A DNA stretch of 26,107 bases from CBDUQI01 sp965369325 (GTDB taxonomy: Bacteria > Pseudomonadota > Gammaproteobacteria > Steroidobacterales > JBCBZW01). Both the position numbers and the translations under genes were made by a program. Position 1 is the stretch's first letter; every line of letters starts with the position of its first letter. Positions 6,766 to 15,386 of the stretch are shown here, in pieces. The notes under the pieces are model-generated. The model worked only from the letters and a program-made list of their open reading frames with translations. It had not been told where the DNA came from and did no database searches. The stretch lies in contig CBDUQI010000069.1 of the NCBI GenBank assembly GCA_965369325.1, positions 1-26,107 of the forward strand. Direction: 5' to 3'.

Positions 6766-8187
6766 ATGGCGAAATTCCCCATGGCCAGCGTGCTGATAAG
6801 CGCACTGGTCACCCTATTTGTGAGCGCCCCCGCCGCACAGGCCGCGGACCTTAAAGATGCGCTAACCGCAGCGCTGCGTAGCGACCCGCAGTTGCGCGAG
6901 GCCCAGGCAAATTTGATGGCGGCACAAGAAGCCAAGCCACAAGCCTGGAGCCAGCTGCGGCCGCAAATTACCGGTACCGGCTCGATCGGAACATCGGAGG
7001 CCTCCGGCTCAAGCATCTTTCAGCAGCAGGACCCGTTTGGCGACGTGGTGAACCTCACCAGCAACTTCGAATCTGAAGTTAACCAGGACACCCAGTGGCG
7101 GTTACAACTACGCCAGACCGTGTTCCGCTGGGACCAGTGGGTTGCACTGGATCAGGCCGATACGTCCATCGCACAGTCGGACGCAAACTTCCGAGCAGCC
7201 GAGCAAGACCTGCTGGTGCGCGTTGCCCAGCGCTACTTTGATGTGCTGGCAGCACGCGATCAGCTCGATGCCGTTAGAGCCACAAAAGATGCGGTCGCGC
7301 GCCAGTTGGAGCAGGCCGAGACACGCTTCGAGGTGGGCTTGATCGCCATCACGGATGTGCGCGAAGCACAAGCCGCATTTGACGAGGCAGTTGCCAATGA
7401 GATCGCGGCCAAACGCTCGCTAGGTACTGCCCGCGAGTTGTTGCGCGAGGTCACCGGTGAGTACTTCCCAGAGCTGGAATCGCCCGGGTCCAATCTGCCC
7501 CTGGTCAGCCCGCAACCTGCGGGCGTCGAATCCTGGGTAGAGCAGGCGAAACAGCAGAACCTGAATATCGTGGCCGGCCGCCTCGGGGTGGAACTGGCGC
7601 AGCACGAAACCCGCTCGCGAAAAACCGCCCATTACCCAACATTGGATTTGGTGTTCTCGCGCAGCGACAGCGATCAGGACGCCGACCGGGACAACTTGAG
7701 CGGTAGCGGCTTTCAGATCGCCGACAGTAACGTGCAGTCCGACAGCATCTCTTTGCAGCTCTCAGTGCCCATCTACACCGGCGGCTCTAACTCATCGCGC
7801 ATCCGCGAATCGGTACACCTCGAGCGGGCTGCCAAAGAACGTCTGGAACGGGTCACCCGCGAGACCGAGCGCCTGACGCGCGACTCCTTCGAAGGCGTAA
7901 CCTCTGAGATTGCCCGGGTACAAGCGCTGGCTAAGTCGCTGGAATCCTCACGCACGGCGCTTGAGGCAACCGAGGCTGGGTTTGATGTAGGAACACGTAC
8001 CACCGTGGATGTGCTCAATGCACGCCAAGACCTTGCCCGCGCCCGCACCAACTATCTGGGCAGCCGTTACGACTACATTATCAACGTGCTGAACCTTAAG
8101 TTCGCCGCCGGCATCCTGGGCGCAGCCGACCTCGAAGAGGTTAATCAGTGGCTGGAGGCGGCCGTGGTGGTTCCGGCGAGCCAATAA
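6766..8187 (+). CDS. tolC: TolC-family outer-membrane efflux/type I secretion channel
   Basis: A 473-residue outer-membrane channel precursor. The signal peptide (1-26) ends in AQA, followed by a mature protein with the two internally repeated halves of TolC. Each half has long alternating helices (for example around AARDQLDAVRATKDAVARQL and the mirrored TALEATEAGFDVGTRTTVDVL) that build the periplasmic tunnel. Between them lie polar beta segments rich in Ser, Asp and Gly for the barrel. It would pair with an inner-membrane transporter and adaptor encoded elsewhere. The start at 6766 is preferred over an in-frame GTG at 6721, because it begins the signal peptide and has GGAG nine bases upstream. 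Its 3' end overlaps the convergent waaA gene by 47 bases. Which transporter it serves cannot be told. Confidence 0.92.
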   Translation: MAKFPMASVLISALVTLFVSAPAAQAADLKDALTAALRSDPQLREAQANLMAAQEAKPQAWSQLRPQITGTGSIGTSEASGSSIFQQQDPFGDVVNLTSNFESEVNQDTQWRLQLRQTVFRWDQWVALDQADTSIAQSDANFRAAEQDLLVRVAQRYFDVLAARDQLDAVRATKDAVARQLEQAETRFEVGLIAITDVREAQAAFDEAVANEIAAKRSLGTARELLREVTGEYFPELESPGSNLPLVSPQPAGVESWVEQAKQQNLNIVAGRLGVELAQHETRSRKTAHYPTLDLVFSRSDSDQDADRDNLSGSGFQIADSNVQSDSISLQLSVPIYTGGSNSSRIRESVHLERAAKERLERVTRETERLTRDSFEGVTSEIARVQALAKSLESSRTALEATEAGFDVGTRTTVDVLNARQDLARARTNYLGSRYDYIINVLNLKFAAGILGAADLEEVNQWLEAAVVVPASQ

Positions 8188-9454
8188 ACGGCTGAATCAA
8201 ACCCAGAATCTGATCAAGCGCGCCACGATTGGCGCGCAGGGTCTCTAGCGCCCGCTGCCCGACCGACGCACGCAGATCGTGCTCGGTTAACAGCCGCTTC
8301 ACACTGCGGGCCAACGAGCCGGCATCTTCCACCTGATACGCAGCATTAGCGGCGAACAGCTTCTCGGCGACATCCTGAGCATTAAAGTTGTGCGGCCCGG
8401 TGAGCACCGGCAAGCCGAGCGCGGCGGGCTCCAGCATATTGTGCCCACCCACAGGCACCAGACTGCCGCCGACAAAGGCGACATCCGAGGCGGCGTAAAA
8501 CAACGGCAACTCACCCAGCGTATCCACTAAAAACACCTCGGTTTGGGCAGTACAATCCTGACCGCTGCGCCGGGTGACCGTCGCCACGCCCCGCTGCTCA
8601 AGCAGCGCCTCTACGGTTTCGAAGCGCTCTGGATGCCGCGGCACCAGAAACAACAGGCAGTCGGGCAGCTGGCGGCGAATCTGTTCGTGCGCACGCAGCA
8701 CCTGCTCTTCCTCACCCTCGTGGGTGCTGGCGGCTACCCATACCGGGCGATTGGCGCAAAACCGCTTACGGAACACGGCGCCGCCATCGCGCTGTTCCGG
8801 TGGGAATTCAAAATCGAACTTAATATTGCCGGTGACGTGGGTACGCTCCGGCGCGGCGCCCAACTGCCTGAAGCGTTCGGCATCCGCGTCGCTTTGGGCG
8901 GCGATCACAATGCCGTGTGAGAGCGCCTCACGAAACAACACGGCAAAACGACGGTATTTGTGCACCGATCGGGGGGAGATGCGAGCGCTGGCCAACACCA
9001 GCGGCACTTTGCGCCGTCCACACTCATGGTAAAGATTGGGCCACAGCTCCGTTTCGATCACCACTGCCAGCATCGGCCTTATGGTGCGGAAAAATCGTCG
9101 TACGCTGCCGGGCAAATCGTAGGGCACATACACGTGCAGCACCCGGTCGCCGAACAACTCTTTCACCCGCTGGGCGCCAGTGGGCGTCGTAGTTGTCACC
9201 ACCAGCGGCACATCCTGATAGCGATTGGCCAGTGCACGCACCATACTGGCGGCGGCTTGCACCTCGCCGACCGACACAGCATGAATCCAGATGCTGGGCT
9301 GCTCGCAGACCACGCGCGAAAATCCGAATCGCTCACCCAAGCGTTCCCAGTAGCTGCGATTGCTGAAGCCGCGCCAGACGATAAACCCAAGCACCAGCGG
9401 GGCCATGAGGTAGGACAGCGTCAGGTACGCGAAGCGCGCCAGCCGGGTAGCCAC
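8141..9454 (-). CDS. waaA: 3-deoxy-D-manno-octulosonic acid (Kdo) transferase
   Basis: A GT-B glycosyltransferase that moves Kdo from CMP-Kdo to lipid IVA on the cytoplasmic face of the inner membrane. Starting at the GTG at 9454 it has 437 residues, close to the roughly 425 typical of the family. It has an N-terminal membrane anchor (about 8-26), SVGE (61-64), ETELWPN (134-140), the STHEGEE segment (about 243-249), LVPRHPERF (about 270-278) and GGSLVPVGGHN (about 329-339). The 9454 start aligns with the family N-terminus and has GGGGA six bases upstream. The frame also opens at a GTG at 9535, four bases after the hldE stop, adding 27 Pro/Ser-rich residues, so that longer form is possible. 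Presence of a Kdo kinase gene nearby suggests this WaaA may add only one Kdo. Confidence 0.93.
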   Translation of the reverse strand: MATRLARFAYLTLSYLMAPLVLGFIVWRGFSNRSYWERLGERFGFSRVVCEQPSIWIHAVSVGEVQAAASMVRALANRYQDVPLVVTTTTPTGAQRVKELFGDRVLHVYVPYDLPGSVRRFFRTIRPMLAVVIETELWPNLYHECGRRKVPLVLASARISPRSVHKYRRFAVLFREALSHGIVIAAQSDADAERFRQLGAAPERTHVTGNIKFDFEFPPEQRDGGAVFRKRFCANRPVWVAASTHEGEEEQVLRAHEQIRRQLPDCLLFLVPRHPERFETVEALLEQRGVATVTRRSGQDCTAQTEVFLVDTLGELPLFYAASDVAFVGGSLVPVGGHNMLEPAALGLPVLTGPHNFNAQDVAEKLFAANAAYQVEDAGSLARSVKRLLTEHDLRASVGQRALETLRANRGALDQILGLIQPFIGSPEPPRPPPATD

Positions 9455-9539
9455 AACTGTCCCCAGGGTATCCGCCTGGCCAGCAGGCGGCGGAGAAACC
9501 CGTTTGGGGGATGAAGGCGGGGATTGATCAACCACAGGC

Positions 9540-10970
9540 TCAGGCCCCGCGCTTGCGGATGGTCTCGATCAGTGCGCTGGTGGAATGCCCTTCCAGAAAA
9601 CGCAGCACCCGCACCTGCCCGCCGTGACGTATGACGCTCGTCGCGCCGGCAATCTGCTCCGGCTGATAGTCGCCGCCCTTCACCAGCACATCTGGCAACA
9701 CTTGGGCAATGAGCTGCTCTGGCGTGTCTTGTGAAAACGGCACCACCCAATCAACCGCGGCGAGCCCGGACAGTACCGTCATGCGGTCGTGCAGTTGATT
9801 GAGCGGTCGCTTACTGCCCTTTAACCGCCGAACAGAATCGTCATCGTTCACCGCTACCAACAGACGCTGCCCCAACGACTTGGCCTCCTGAAGATAGGCC
9901 ACATGCCCGGCATGCAGAATGTCGAAGCACCCGTTGGTCATCACCACACGCTCGCCGCGGCTTTGCGCCTCACGCACGATGTCTACCACCTGATGCTGAT
10001 CCAGGATGCCCAGCCCGCCGATGCCTTTGCGGTGCAGTGCCAGCTGCAACTCCAAATGTGTGACTGGCGCGACACCTAGCTTGCCCACCACCAGGCCGGC
10101 CGCCAAATTGGCCACGGACGCAGCATCCGCAGGAAGCGCGCCAATCGCCAGCCCCGCCGCCATGGTCGCGATCACGGTATCACCAGCACCCGTCACGTCG
10201 TACACCTCACGTGCCTCCGCCGGGAAATGCCAAGCCTGGCCCTCGCGGGTCACTAGGCTCATTCCGCGCTCGCTGCGGGTAACCAACAAAAACTGCAGAT
10301 CGTGCGCATGGCATATCTGCACCGCGCGCTCAAGCAGTTGCTCATCGGTGTGGCATACGCCCACCACCGCCTCGAATTCCCCCAAATTCGGCGTTAAACC
10401 GGTCGCCCCGTAGTAGCGAGCAAAATCGCTGCCCTTAGGGTCCACCAGTACCGGCACATCGTGCACACGTGCCGCCTCGATCATCTCGCTGACCGCACTC
10501 AGCGCGCCCTTGGCGTAATCGGACAACACCACTGCATCCGCCGCGGACACACGCTCGGCGAACCGTTGAGCTACTCCCGCGCCTGCGTTGGCACCGGGCA
10601 ACTCCTCAGTGTCCAGCCGGATCATCTGCTGGTTGCGGCTGAGCACCCGCAACTTATTGGTTGTGGGCGCCTGCTCGGTAATCACCCGCTCAAACTCAAT
10701 GCCCCGCTCCCCTAATAGGCGCGCCAGCGTACGCGCGCTCTCATCATCGCCCGTGATTCCGCACAGTCGGGTGCTGGCACCGAGCGCGGCCAGATTCACG
10801 GCGACGTTCGCTGCACCACCTGGGCGAGCCTCTATCTCCTGCACTTTCACCACGGGCACGGGTGCCTCCGGCGACAATCGCCCGGCCGGACCAAACCAGT
10901 ACGTATCCAGCATCACATCGCCCGCGACCAGCACGTTGCAACCCTGATACGACGGAATTTTCAGACTCAT
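9540..10970 (-). CDS. hldE: Bifunctional D-glycero-beta-D-manno-heptose-7-phosphate kinase / 1-phosphate adenylyltransferase
   Basis: A 476-residue cytoplasmic enzyme with two activities in ADP-heptose synthesis. The N-terminal pfkB/ribokinase-like kinase (about 1-315) shows GGAANVAVN (51-59) and the catalytic DVTGAGD (258-264). The C-terminal nucleotidyltransferase (about 340-476) shows TNGCFDILHAGH (345-356). The reading frame extends upstream to 11174, but those 68 extra codons look random and would run into the divergent lpxL gene. The ATG at 10970 matches the family start (MSLKIPSYQGCNVLVAGD) and gives the normal length. waaA lies directly downstream and HldD, which completes the pathway, is encoded at 14032-14985. 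Confidence 0.96.
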   Translation of the reverse strand: MSLKIPSYQGCNVLVAGDVMLDTYWFGPAGRLSPEAPVPVVKVQEIEARPGGAANVAVNLAALGASTRLCGITGDDESARTLARLLGERGIEFERVITEQAPTTNKLRVLSRNQQMIRLDTEELPGANAGAGVAQRFAERVSAADAVVLSDYAKGALSAVSEMIEAARVHDVPVLVDPKGSDFARYYGATGLTPNLGEFEAVVGVCHTDEQLLERAVQICHAHDLQFLLVTRSERGMSLVTREGQAWHFPAEAREVYDVTGAGDTVIATMAAGLAIGALPADAASVANLAAGLVVGKLGVAPVTHLELQLALHRKGIGGLGILDQHQVVDIVREAQSRGERVVMTNGCFDILHAGHVAYLQEAKSLGQRLLVAVNDDDSVRRLKGSKRPLNQLHDRMTVLSGLAAVDWVVPFSQDTPEQLIAQVLPDVLVKGGDYQPEQIAGATSVIRHGGQVRVLRFLEGHSTSALIETIRKRGA

Positions 10971-11120
10971 AATATTAGCTCTACCCAAATCGCGGTACCG
11001 CGCGAGGCGCGCCTGCAGAGGGTCTATGACCTGCGCCGGTGAGTCAACCGCCCCTGGGCTCAGACCCGCGCAGCGCCGTGCACTAGTGTGCGGCCATTGG
11101 CATAGGCTAAGGTACGGCGC
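10971..11120. promoter_or_regulatory. Divergent intergenic region between hldE and lpxL with palindromes
   Basis: These 150 bp must hold the promoters of both genes. They contain a perfect 12 bp palindrome CGCGGTACCGCG (10991-11002), then AGGCGCGCCT (11005-11014), and CACTAGTG (11081-11088). A minus-strand TTGACT (11042-11047) resembles a -35 for hldE but lacks a convincing -10. In G+C-rich DNA such palindromes can arise by chance. Confidence 0.35.
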
Positions 11121-12047
11121 ATGAGCGAACAACAACCCTCGGACTGGCGGTTTGCCAGCCCGCGTTACTGGCATGTGTGGCTGGCGCTTGGCGTGATGCG
11201 CGCGGCCGCCGCGTTGCCGCCCGTGGTGCAGGATGGCATTGGCCGAGGGCTCGGCCGGCTAGCCTACCGGCTGATGAGCAAGCGACGCCGGATTTCAAAA
11301 CGCAATATCCAATTGTGCTTCCCGCATTTTGATGAGGCGGAAGTGGATCGCGTGCTGCGTGCGCATTTTCTGGCGCTGGGCCAGACCGTGTTCGAGACCG
11401 GCTTGTGTTGGTGGGGATCGGACGCCCGGCTGAGCCGGCTGAGCCAGCCTGAAGGTCTGGAGCATATGCACGCCGCCCTTGAGCGCGGCAAGGGTGTGCT
11501 GATGCTGAGTGCACACTTCACTTCGCTGGAGATGGGCGCCCGTCTGCTGTGCCTGTATACCGACCTGCATGTGATGGCCCGAAAAGCCAATAACCCCTTG
11601 TGGGACAGGACCCTCAAGCGAATGCGCGGCAAGCATGCCGGCAAGCTGATTGCCCGAAACGATGTACGCTCGCTGGTGCGCAGCCTACGCAACAACAAGG
11701 CCGTATGGTTTGCCCCGGATCAGGCGCCGAGCCAAAACAAAGAGGTGGTGCTGGCACCGTTTTTCGGCGAGCCCGCGATGACCAATACTGCCGCGTCTCG
11801 GCTGGCCAAGATGACCGGAGCAGCGGTAGTGCCATACTTTCCGCTACGTACGCAGGATGGGCATTACCGTTTGTTGATTGGGCCGCAGCTGCATAGTATT
11901 CCAAGCGGCGATCCGCTGGCCGATGCCGTGCAGTTTCACCACATGATCGAGCACACCGCCAAACAGGCGCCCGAGCAGTATCTTTGGATACACCGGCGTT
12001 TCAAGGGTCGCCCGGCGCCGCATCCGGATCCGTATAAGGGGTTGTAA
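11121..12047 (+). CDS. lpxL: Lipid A biosynthesis lauroyl (late) acyltransferase, LpxL/HtrB family
   Basis: A 308-residue inner-membrane enzyme that adds a secondary acyl chain to Kdo-lipid A from acyl-ACP. The catalytic HX4E motif is visible as HFTSLE (His132, Glu137). Family landmarks follow: APDQAPSQNK (198-207), the FFGEPAMTNTAASRLA stretch (214-229) and the C-terminal QYLWIHRRFKGRP (286-298). A hydrophobic N-terminal segment (about 18-35) anchors it. An AAGG about eight bases before the ATG is the ribosome site. It is transcribed alone, divergent from hldE and convergent with kdkA. The HRRFK signature favours LpxL over LpxM, but the acyl length and position cannot be read from sequence. 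Confidence 0.92.
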   Translation: MSEQQPSDWRFASPRYWHVWLALGVMRAAAALPPVVQDGIGRGLGRLAYRLMSKRRRISKRNIQLCFPHFDEAEVDRVLRAHFLALGQTVFETGLCWWGSDARLSRLSQPEGLEHMHAALERGKGVLMLSAHFTSLEMGARLLCLYTDLHVMARKANNPLWDRTLKRMRGKHAGKLIARNDVRSLVRSLRNNKAVWFAPDQAPSQNKEVVLAPFFGEPAMTNTAASRLAKMTGAAVVPYFPLRTQDGHYRLLIGPQLHSIPSGDPLADAVQFHHMIEHTAKQAPEQYLWIHRRFKGRPAPHPDPYKGL

Positions 12048-12088
12048 CGCGAGCAGGCTATTGCGGTGCCTGAGATCGTTCTAAACCG

Positions 12089-12934
12089 CTATTCGCTCGC
12101 CCGGCCCGGCGGACTCCCCTCACGGTAGGCTTGCAGCAACCACTCCCATTGTCGTTCCGGGTAGTGCACGCCCTGGACCTGCAGGTTTTCGGCCGCCACC
12201 TGTTGCGCAATCTTGTTCAGCGAGCGCTGCAGACGCTGCAGATTTGAACGGGTCCAGCGCCCGACCCGACGGCGCGACCCTTTATCGAAATCGATCAGAT
12301 AAATATGCCCGCCCGACTGCACCAGAATATTGTGGGCATTCAGATCAGCGTGAAAAACCCCAGCATCGTGGAAGCGACGGATGGTATGGCCTATGTTGCG
12401 CCACAAAGACTCATCCACGTGCTCGCGCCCCAACATCACAGACAGCGAGATGGCTTGCGGTACTCGCTCAGTAATCAGGTCGGCACGGTAGGTCACCGAG
12501 CGAGCCGGCCGATCAATGCGGGCCGCCACGGGCCGCGGCACTGGCAAGCCCTGCTCCCACATTGAACTGAGCAGCATCCATTCTCTTACCGGTCGGGTAC
12601 GTTCATCGCCCAGATACGCGAATCGATCGCGCACCAGATGCGCTACTAGGCCGCCACGCTGATAGTGGCGCAACACCCATTGCGGGTACGCCACCTCGCC
12701 CATACCGTCCGCCACCTGGGCCAGATCGGCCAGCCCGTCCGGGCGGATAAACAGGGCTTTGCCACGGCCATCTGCCTGCCCCACCATCGCCTCAGAACTG
12801 GCCCAGTGACGTGGCTCGAACAAAGCACTGGTCACGCTGCGCAAAATGCGCGTGTCATACACAATACGCCCGGCATCACTGTAGGCGTTGCACACATGTG
12901 TGTCGCTCATACCGGCCTGCTCCTGATGGTTCAT
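12089..12934 (-). CDS. kdkA: 3-deoxy-D-manno-octulosonic acid (Kdo) kinase
   Basis: A 281-residue cytoplasmic LPS kinase with a protein-kinase-like fold that phosphorylates Kdo in the inner core using ATP. The catalytic loop is HADLNAHN (195-202, Asp197) and the metal-binding motif is IDFDKGSRR (214-222, Asp215), both close to the KdkA pattern. Its ATG at 12934 overlaps the waaF stop in an ATGA arrangement, implying translational coupling. A second ATG eight codons in (12910) has a better-placed GGAG and could be the actual start. In known cases KdkA acts on LPS with a single Kdo, so it informs the likely specificity of WaaA in this organism. Confidence 0.9.
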   Translation of the reverse strand: MNHQEQAGMSDTHVCNAYSDAGRIVYDTRILRSVTSALFEPRHWASSEAMVGQADGRGKALFIRPDGLADLAQVADGMGEVAYPQWVLRHYQRGGLVAHLVRDRFAYLGDERTRPVREWMLLSSMWEQGLPVPRPVAARIDRPARSVTYRADLITERVPQAISLSVMLGREHVDESLWRNIGHTIRRFHDAGVFHADLNAHNILVQSGGHIYLIDFDKGSRRRVGRWTRSNLQRLQRSLNKIAQQVAAENLQVQGVHYPERQWEWLLQAYREGSPPGRASE

Positions 12935-13959
12935 TCGGGTAGGGTATCCAGCGCTGCATACGCCTCATCAGGCGTGATGGTACGCAGACAATCCAAATGC
13001 CCCAGCGGGCACTCGCGGGCGAAACACGGCCGGCAATCCAGGTCGCGCTGCAAAATGCGCGCACGTGCGGTCAGCGGAGGTGTGAAGTGCGGGGTGGTTG
13101 AGCCATAAAATGCCAACAGCCCAACGCCCACCGCGCCCGCCACGTGCATCAGGCCCGAATCGTTGGTCACTACGCGCTGGGTGGCGGCGATCAAATCCAC
13201 TGCATCCACCAGCGCTGTGCGTCCACATAAGTTATGCATCCGGCTGCCGGCTGCATCTGAATACGCGTTCGCCATCTCAACGATGTGTTGCGCACTGGCA
13301 TGATCTTTTTCGGAGCCGAACACCCACACCTGCCTGCCATCGCTCAGCACTGCGCCCGCCAATTGCGCGTAGTGTGCCAGCGGCCAGCATTTAGCCGGGC
13401 CGTACTCGGCCCCGGGCATCAGGCCAACGGCCGGCGGATCCAGCGACAGGCCTAAGCGAGCCAATACCCGCGCCTGATTCTCCTCATCCACCTGCAACCT
13501 GGGCGCGTGCACTTCGGGGGGCTGTTCGCCGCAGGGCATCGCCTCGCGCGGCGGCGCCAACGCGACATAGCGCTGCACAGTTTGCCGCAACACCGACTTG
13601 TCCAACGCCCGAATATCGTTAATCAGCCCAAACCGCATCTCGCCACGATAGCCACTGCGCGTTGCGATACGGGCGAACGCGGGCACCAGTGCGGACTTGA
13701 GCGAGCGGGGCAATACAATCGCCCGGCCGTAGTTGCGCTCGCGCAGCGCGCGACCCAGTGCAAAGCGTTGAGACAACCCTAACTCACCATGCCCCAGCGG
13801 CATCGTCACCGGCGCGCGAATCTGCGCCATGCGAGCCAACAACGGCGCCGACCAGGCAGGCGCCAGCACGTCAATGTGATTGGCCCAGCCGCCGGTCTTT
13901 AACGCGATGAGCAGGCTTTGCGCCATCACCATATCGCCGACCCAGGACGGGCCGATCAC
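12931..13959 (-). CDS. waaF: ADP-heptose--LPS heptosyltransferase II
   Basis: A GT-9 glycosyltransferase of 342 residues that adds heptose to the LPS inner core. The start IGPSWVGDM (2-10), the HIDVLAPAW (28-36) and PLGHGEL (54-60) segments, GYRGEMRFGLINDIRALDK (103-121), PGAEYGPAKCWP (182-193) and TNDSGLMHVA (265-274) are all close to WaaF. A cysteine-containing CRPCFAREC segment (309-317) lies near the end. The only ordinary start codon after the last in-frame stop is the GTG at 13959, which removes the usual KIL residues before the first strand (the codons before it read TL) and lacks a Shine-Dalgarno sequence. The stop overlaps kdkA by four bases. No separate WaaC is seen in this window. 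Confidence 0.92.
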   Translation of the reverse strand: MIGPSWVGDMVMAQSLLIALKTGGWANHIDVLAPAWSAPLLARMAQIRAPVTMPLGHGELGLSQRFALGRALRERNYGRAIVLPRSLKSALVPAFARIATRSGYRGEMRFGLINDIRALDKSVLRQTVQRYVALAPPREAMPCGEQPPEVHAPRLQVDEENQARVLARLGLSLDPPAVGLMPGAEYGPAKCWPLAHYAQLAGAVLSDGRQVWVFGSEKDHASAQHIVEMANAYSDAAGSRMHNLCGRTALVDAVDLIAATQRVVTNDSGLMHVAGAVGVGLLAFYGSTTPHFTPPLTARARILQRDLDCRPCFARECPLGHLDCLRTITPDEAYAALDTLPE

Positions 13960-14031
13960 CAGGGTGTCGGGTGGTTGGGCGATCGGCTCAGGCCTCGTGC
14001 GTGAGCCGGCGCCGGTCCGCGCCCACGCGCA

Positions 14032-14985
14032 TCACCCGCCGGCCTGCCGGGAAAGCTCATCCAGATACGCCTGCACGCCCTCCTCTACACTGCGCAGCGG
14101 CGCCGCGTAGCCGGCCGCACGCAGCGCCCTCATATCGGCCTCGGTAAAGCTTTGATAACTGCCACGCAGGCTTTCAGGGAACGGGATGTAGCGGATGCTG
14201 CCACGCCCGTGCCATTTAAGCACCGCGTTGGCCACATCGTTAAAACTTTGGCTGCGCCCGGTGCCTAGATTAAAAATACCGCTGACCTCATCGTGCCCCA
14301 GCAGCCACAGATTAACCTCGGCCACGTCGCCCACATAGATAAAGTCACGACGCTGCTCACCGTCACCATAACCGTCGCTGCCCTGAAACAGGCGCGCCTC
14401 ACCGTGCTCGATCACCTGGTTGTTAAAGTGGAAGGCCACGCTTGCCATGTTCTTCTTGTGCGCTTCGCGGGGACCGTAAACATTGAAGTAGCGCAGCCCT
14501 ACCACCGGACTTGTGCCGGGTGTGACATGCCGGCGCACATACTGATCGAACAGGAATTTGGAATAGGCATACATGTTGAGCGGCCGCTCGTGCTCGCGCC
14601 CTTCCGTGAACACGGGCCCGTCGCCATATACCGAGGCCGAGGAGGCATACACGTAAGGGACTTTCTCAGCCTGGCAGTAATGCAATAACGCTTTAGAGTA
14701 CTCGTAGTTATTGCGCATAATGTAGCGCCCATCCCACTGCATTGTGTCGGAGCATGCGCCTTGGTGCAAAATAGCACGCGGACGCGGCATGGCACCCTGC
14801 TCCAGGCGCTGACGGTAATCTTCCAGATCCATGTAATCGGCGATATCGCAATCGGCCAGATTGCGGCACTTGGTGCCATCACTCAGCTCGTCCACCACCA
14901 GAATATCGGCTTCGCCGCTAGCATTCAGTGCTTTGACAATATTGCTGCCGATAAAGCCGGCGCCGCCGGTTACCACCACGCTCAT
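14032..14985 (-). CDS. hldD: ADP-L-glycero-D-manno-heptose-6-epimerase
   Basis: A 317-residue cytoplasmic NAD(P)-dependent epimerase of the short-chain dehydrogenase type. It turns ADP-D-glycero- into ADP-L-glycero-D-manno-heptose, the donor used by WaaF. The dinucleotide site GGAGFIGSN (7-15), the SSASVYG serine segment (115-121) and the catalytic YxxxK (YAYSK, 139-143) are intact, as is RYFNVYGPRE (about 165-174). A TTG directly before the ATG could add one residue, but the ATG at 14985 has AGGA at the right distance. It sits upstream of waaF, with a 72-base gap, and probably shares its transcript. Confidence 0.96.
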   Translation of the reverse strand: MSVVVTGGAGFIGSNIVKALNASGEADILVVDELSDGTKCRNLADCDIADYMDLEDYRQRLEQGAMPRPRAILHQGACSDTMQWDGRYIMRNNYEYSKALLHYCQAEKVPYVYASSASVYGDGPVFTEGREHERPLNMYAYSKFLFDQYVRRHVTPGTSPVVGLRYFNVYGPREAHKKNMASVAFHFNNQVIEHGEARLFQGSDGYGDGEQRRDFIYVGDVAEVNLWLLGHDEVSGIFNLGTGRSQSFNDVANAVLKWHGRGSIRYIPFPESLRGSYQSFTEADMRALRAAGYAAPLRSVEEGVQAYLDELSRQAGG

Positions 14986-15032
14986 CAACCATTCCTCGCT
15001 GCCGCGCTATGCGCTGCTGTTAGTTCACCAGG

Positions 15033-15215
15033 CTAATTCACCAGGCGATAAATCGCACCGCAGTAGCTGCATTTGGCCTGACCGCCGTCTTCTTTGATCG
15101 GCAGGTACACTTTCGGGTGCGAATTCCACTGGCTGGCCCCGGGTAACGGGCAATGCAGGGGCAGATCTTCTTCTCGCACTTCGTAAAAGTTCTTCTCATT
15201 AGGCGTGTTGGGCAC
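15033..15215 (-). CDS. Small CHCC zinc-finger protein
   Basis: A 60-residue protein with a zf-CHCC domain, the fold also seen at the end of the mitochondrial complex I subunit NDUFS6. The likely zinc ligands are Cys22 (in HCPLPG), His33 (in SHPKVYLP), Cys49 and Cys52 (CSYCG). Its exact role in bacteria is not established. The start is a GTG at 15215 with AGGA six bases upstream. A perfect TATAAT lies about 125 bases upstream on the same strand, so it may have its own promoter, with hldD following after 47 bases. The size is normal for the family. Confidence 0.88.
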   Translation of the reverse strand: MPNTPNEKNFYEVREEDLPLHCPLPGASQWNSHPKVYLPIKEDGGQAKCSYCGAIYRLVN

Positions 15216-15338
15216 GGGTCTTCCTCATTACAACCCTGGGCGGTGACCGGCAGCCGCCGCGCAAGCCCGCAAGGGGCTCCGCGCCGGGCCAGCACACGCG
15301 CCTGGGGGGTGGGCGAACTGGCGCTGTGATGAGGGCGG

Positions 15339-15344
15339 ATTATA
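15339..15344 (-). promoter_or_regulatory. Perfect TATAAT -10 element upstream of the zinc-finger gene
   Basis: The minus strand reads TATAAT exactly, in a G+C-rich setting just after glnE. No good -35 lies at 16-18 bases. The hexamer sits inside a small inverted repeat, GGCGG-N7-CCGCC (15334-15350), which could be an operator or chance. Transcription would start near 15332 and lead into the zinc-finger gene and probably hldD-waaF-kdkA. Confidence 0.4.
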
Positions 15345-15386
15345 CCCGCCTGCGCGCCTGTCCGTGAGCGCTGCTTCGCGGACCAA

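Noticed and set aside
10971..11174. 68-codon N-terminal extension of hldE
   Set aside because: The extension overlaps the start of divergent lpxL and has no family similarity. The ATG at 10970 gives the usual HldE start and length.
12054..12072. CAGGC/GCCTG hairpin between convergent lpxL and kdkA as a bidirectional terminator
   Set aside because: The stem is only 5 bp with a nine-base loop and no T-tract on either side.
15360..15383. GTCCG/CGGAC hairpin just after glnE as terminator
   Set aside because: The stem is short, the loop long (14 bases) and no T-run follows on the minus strand.
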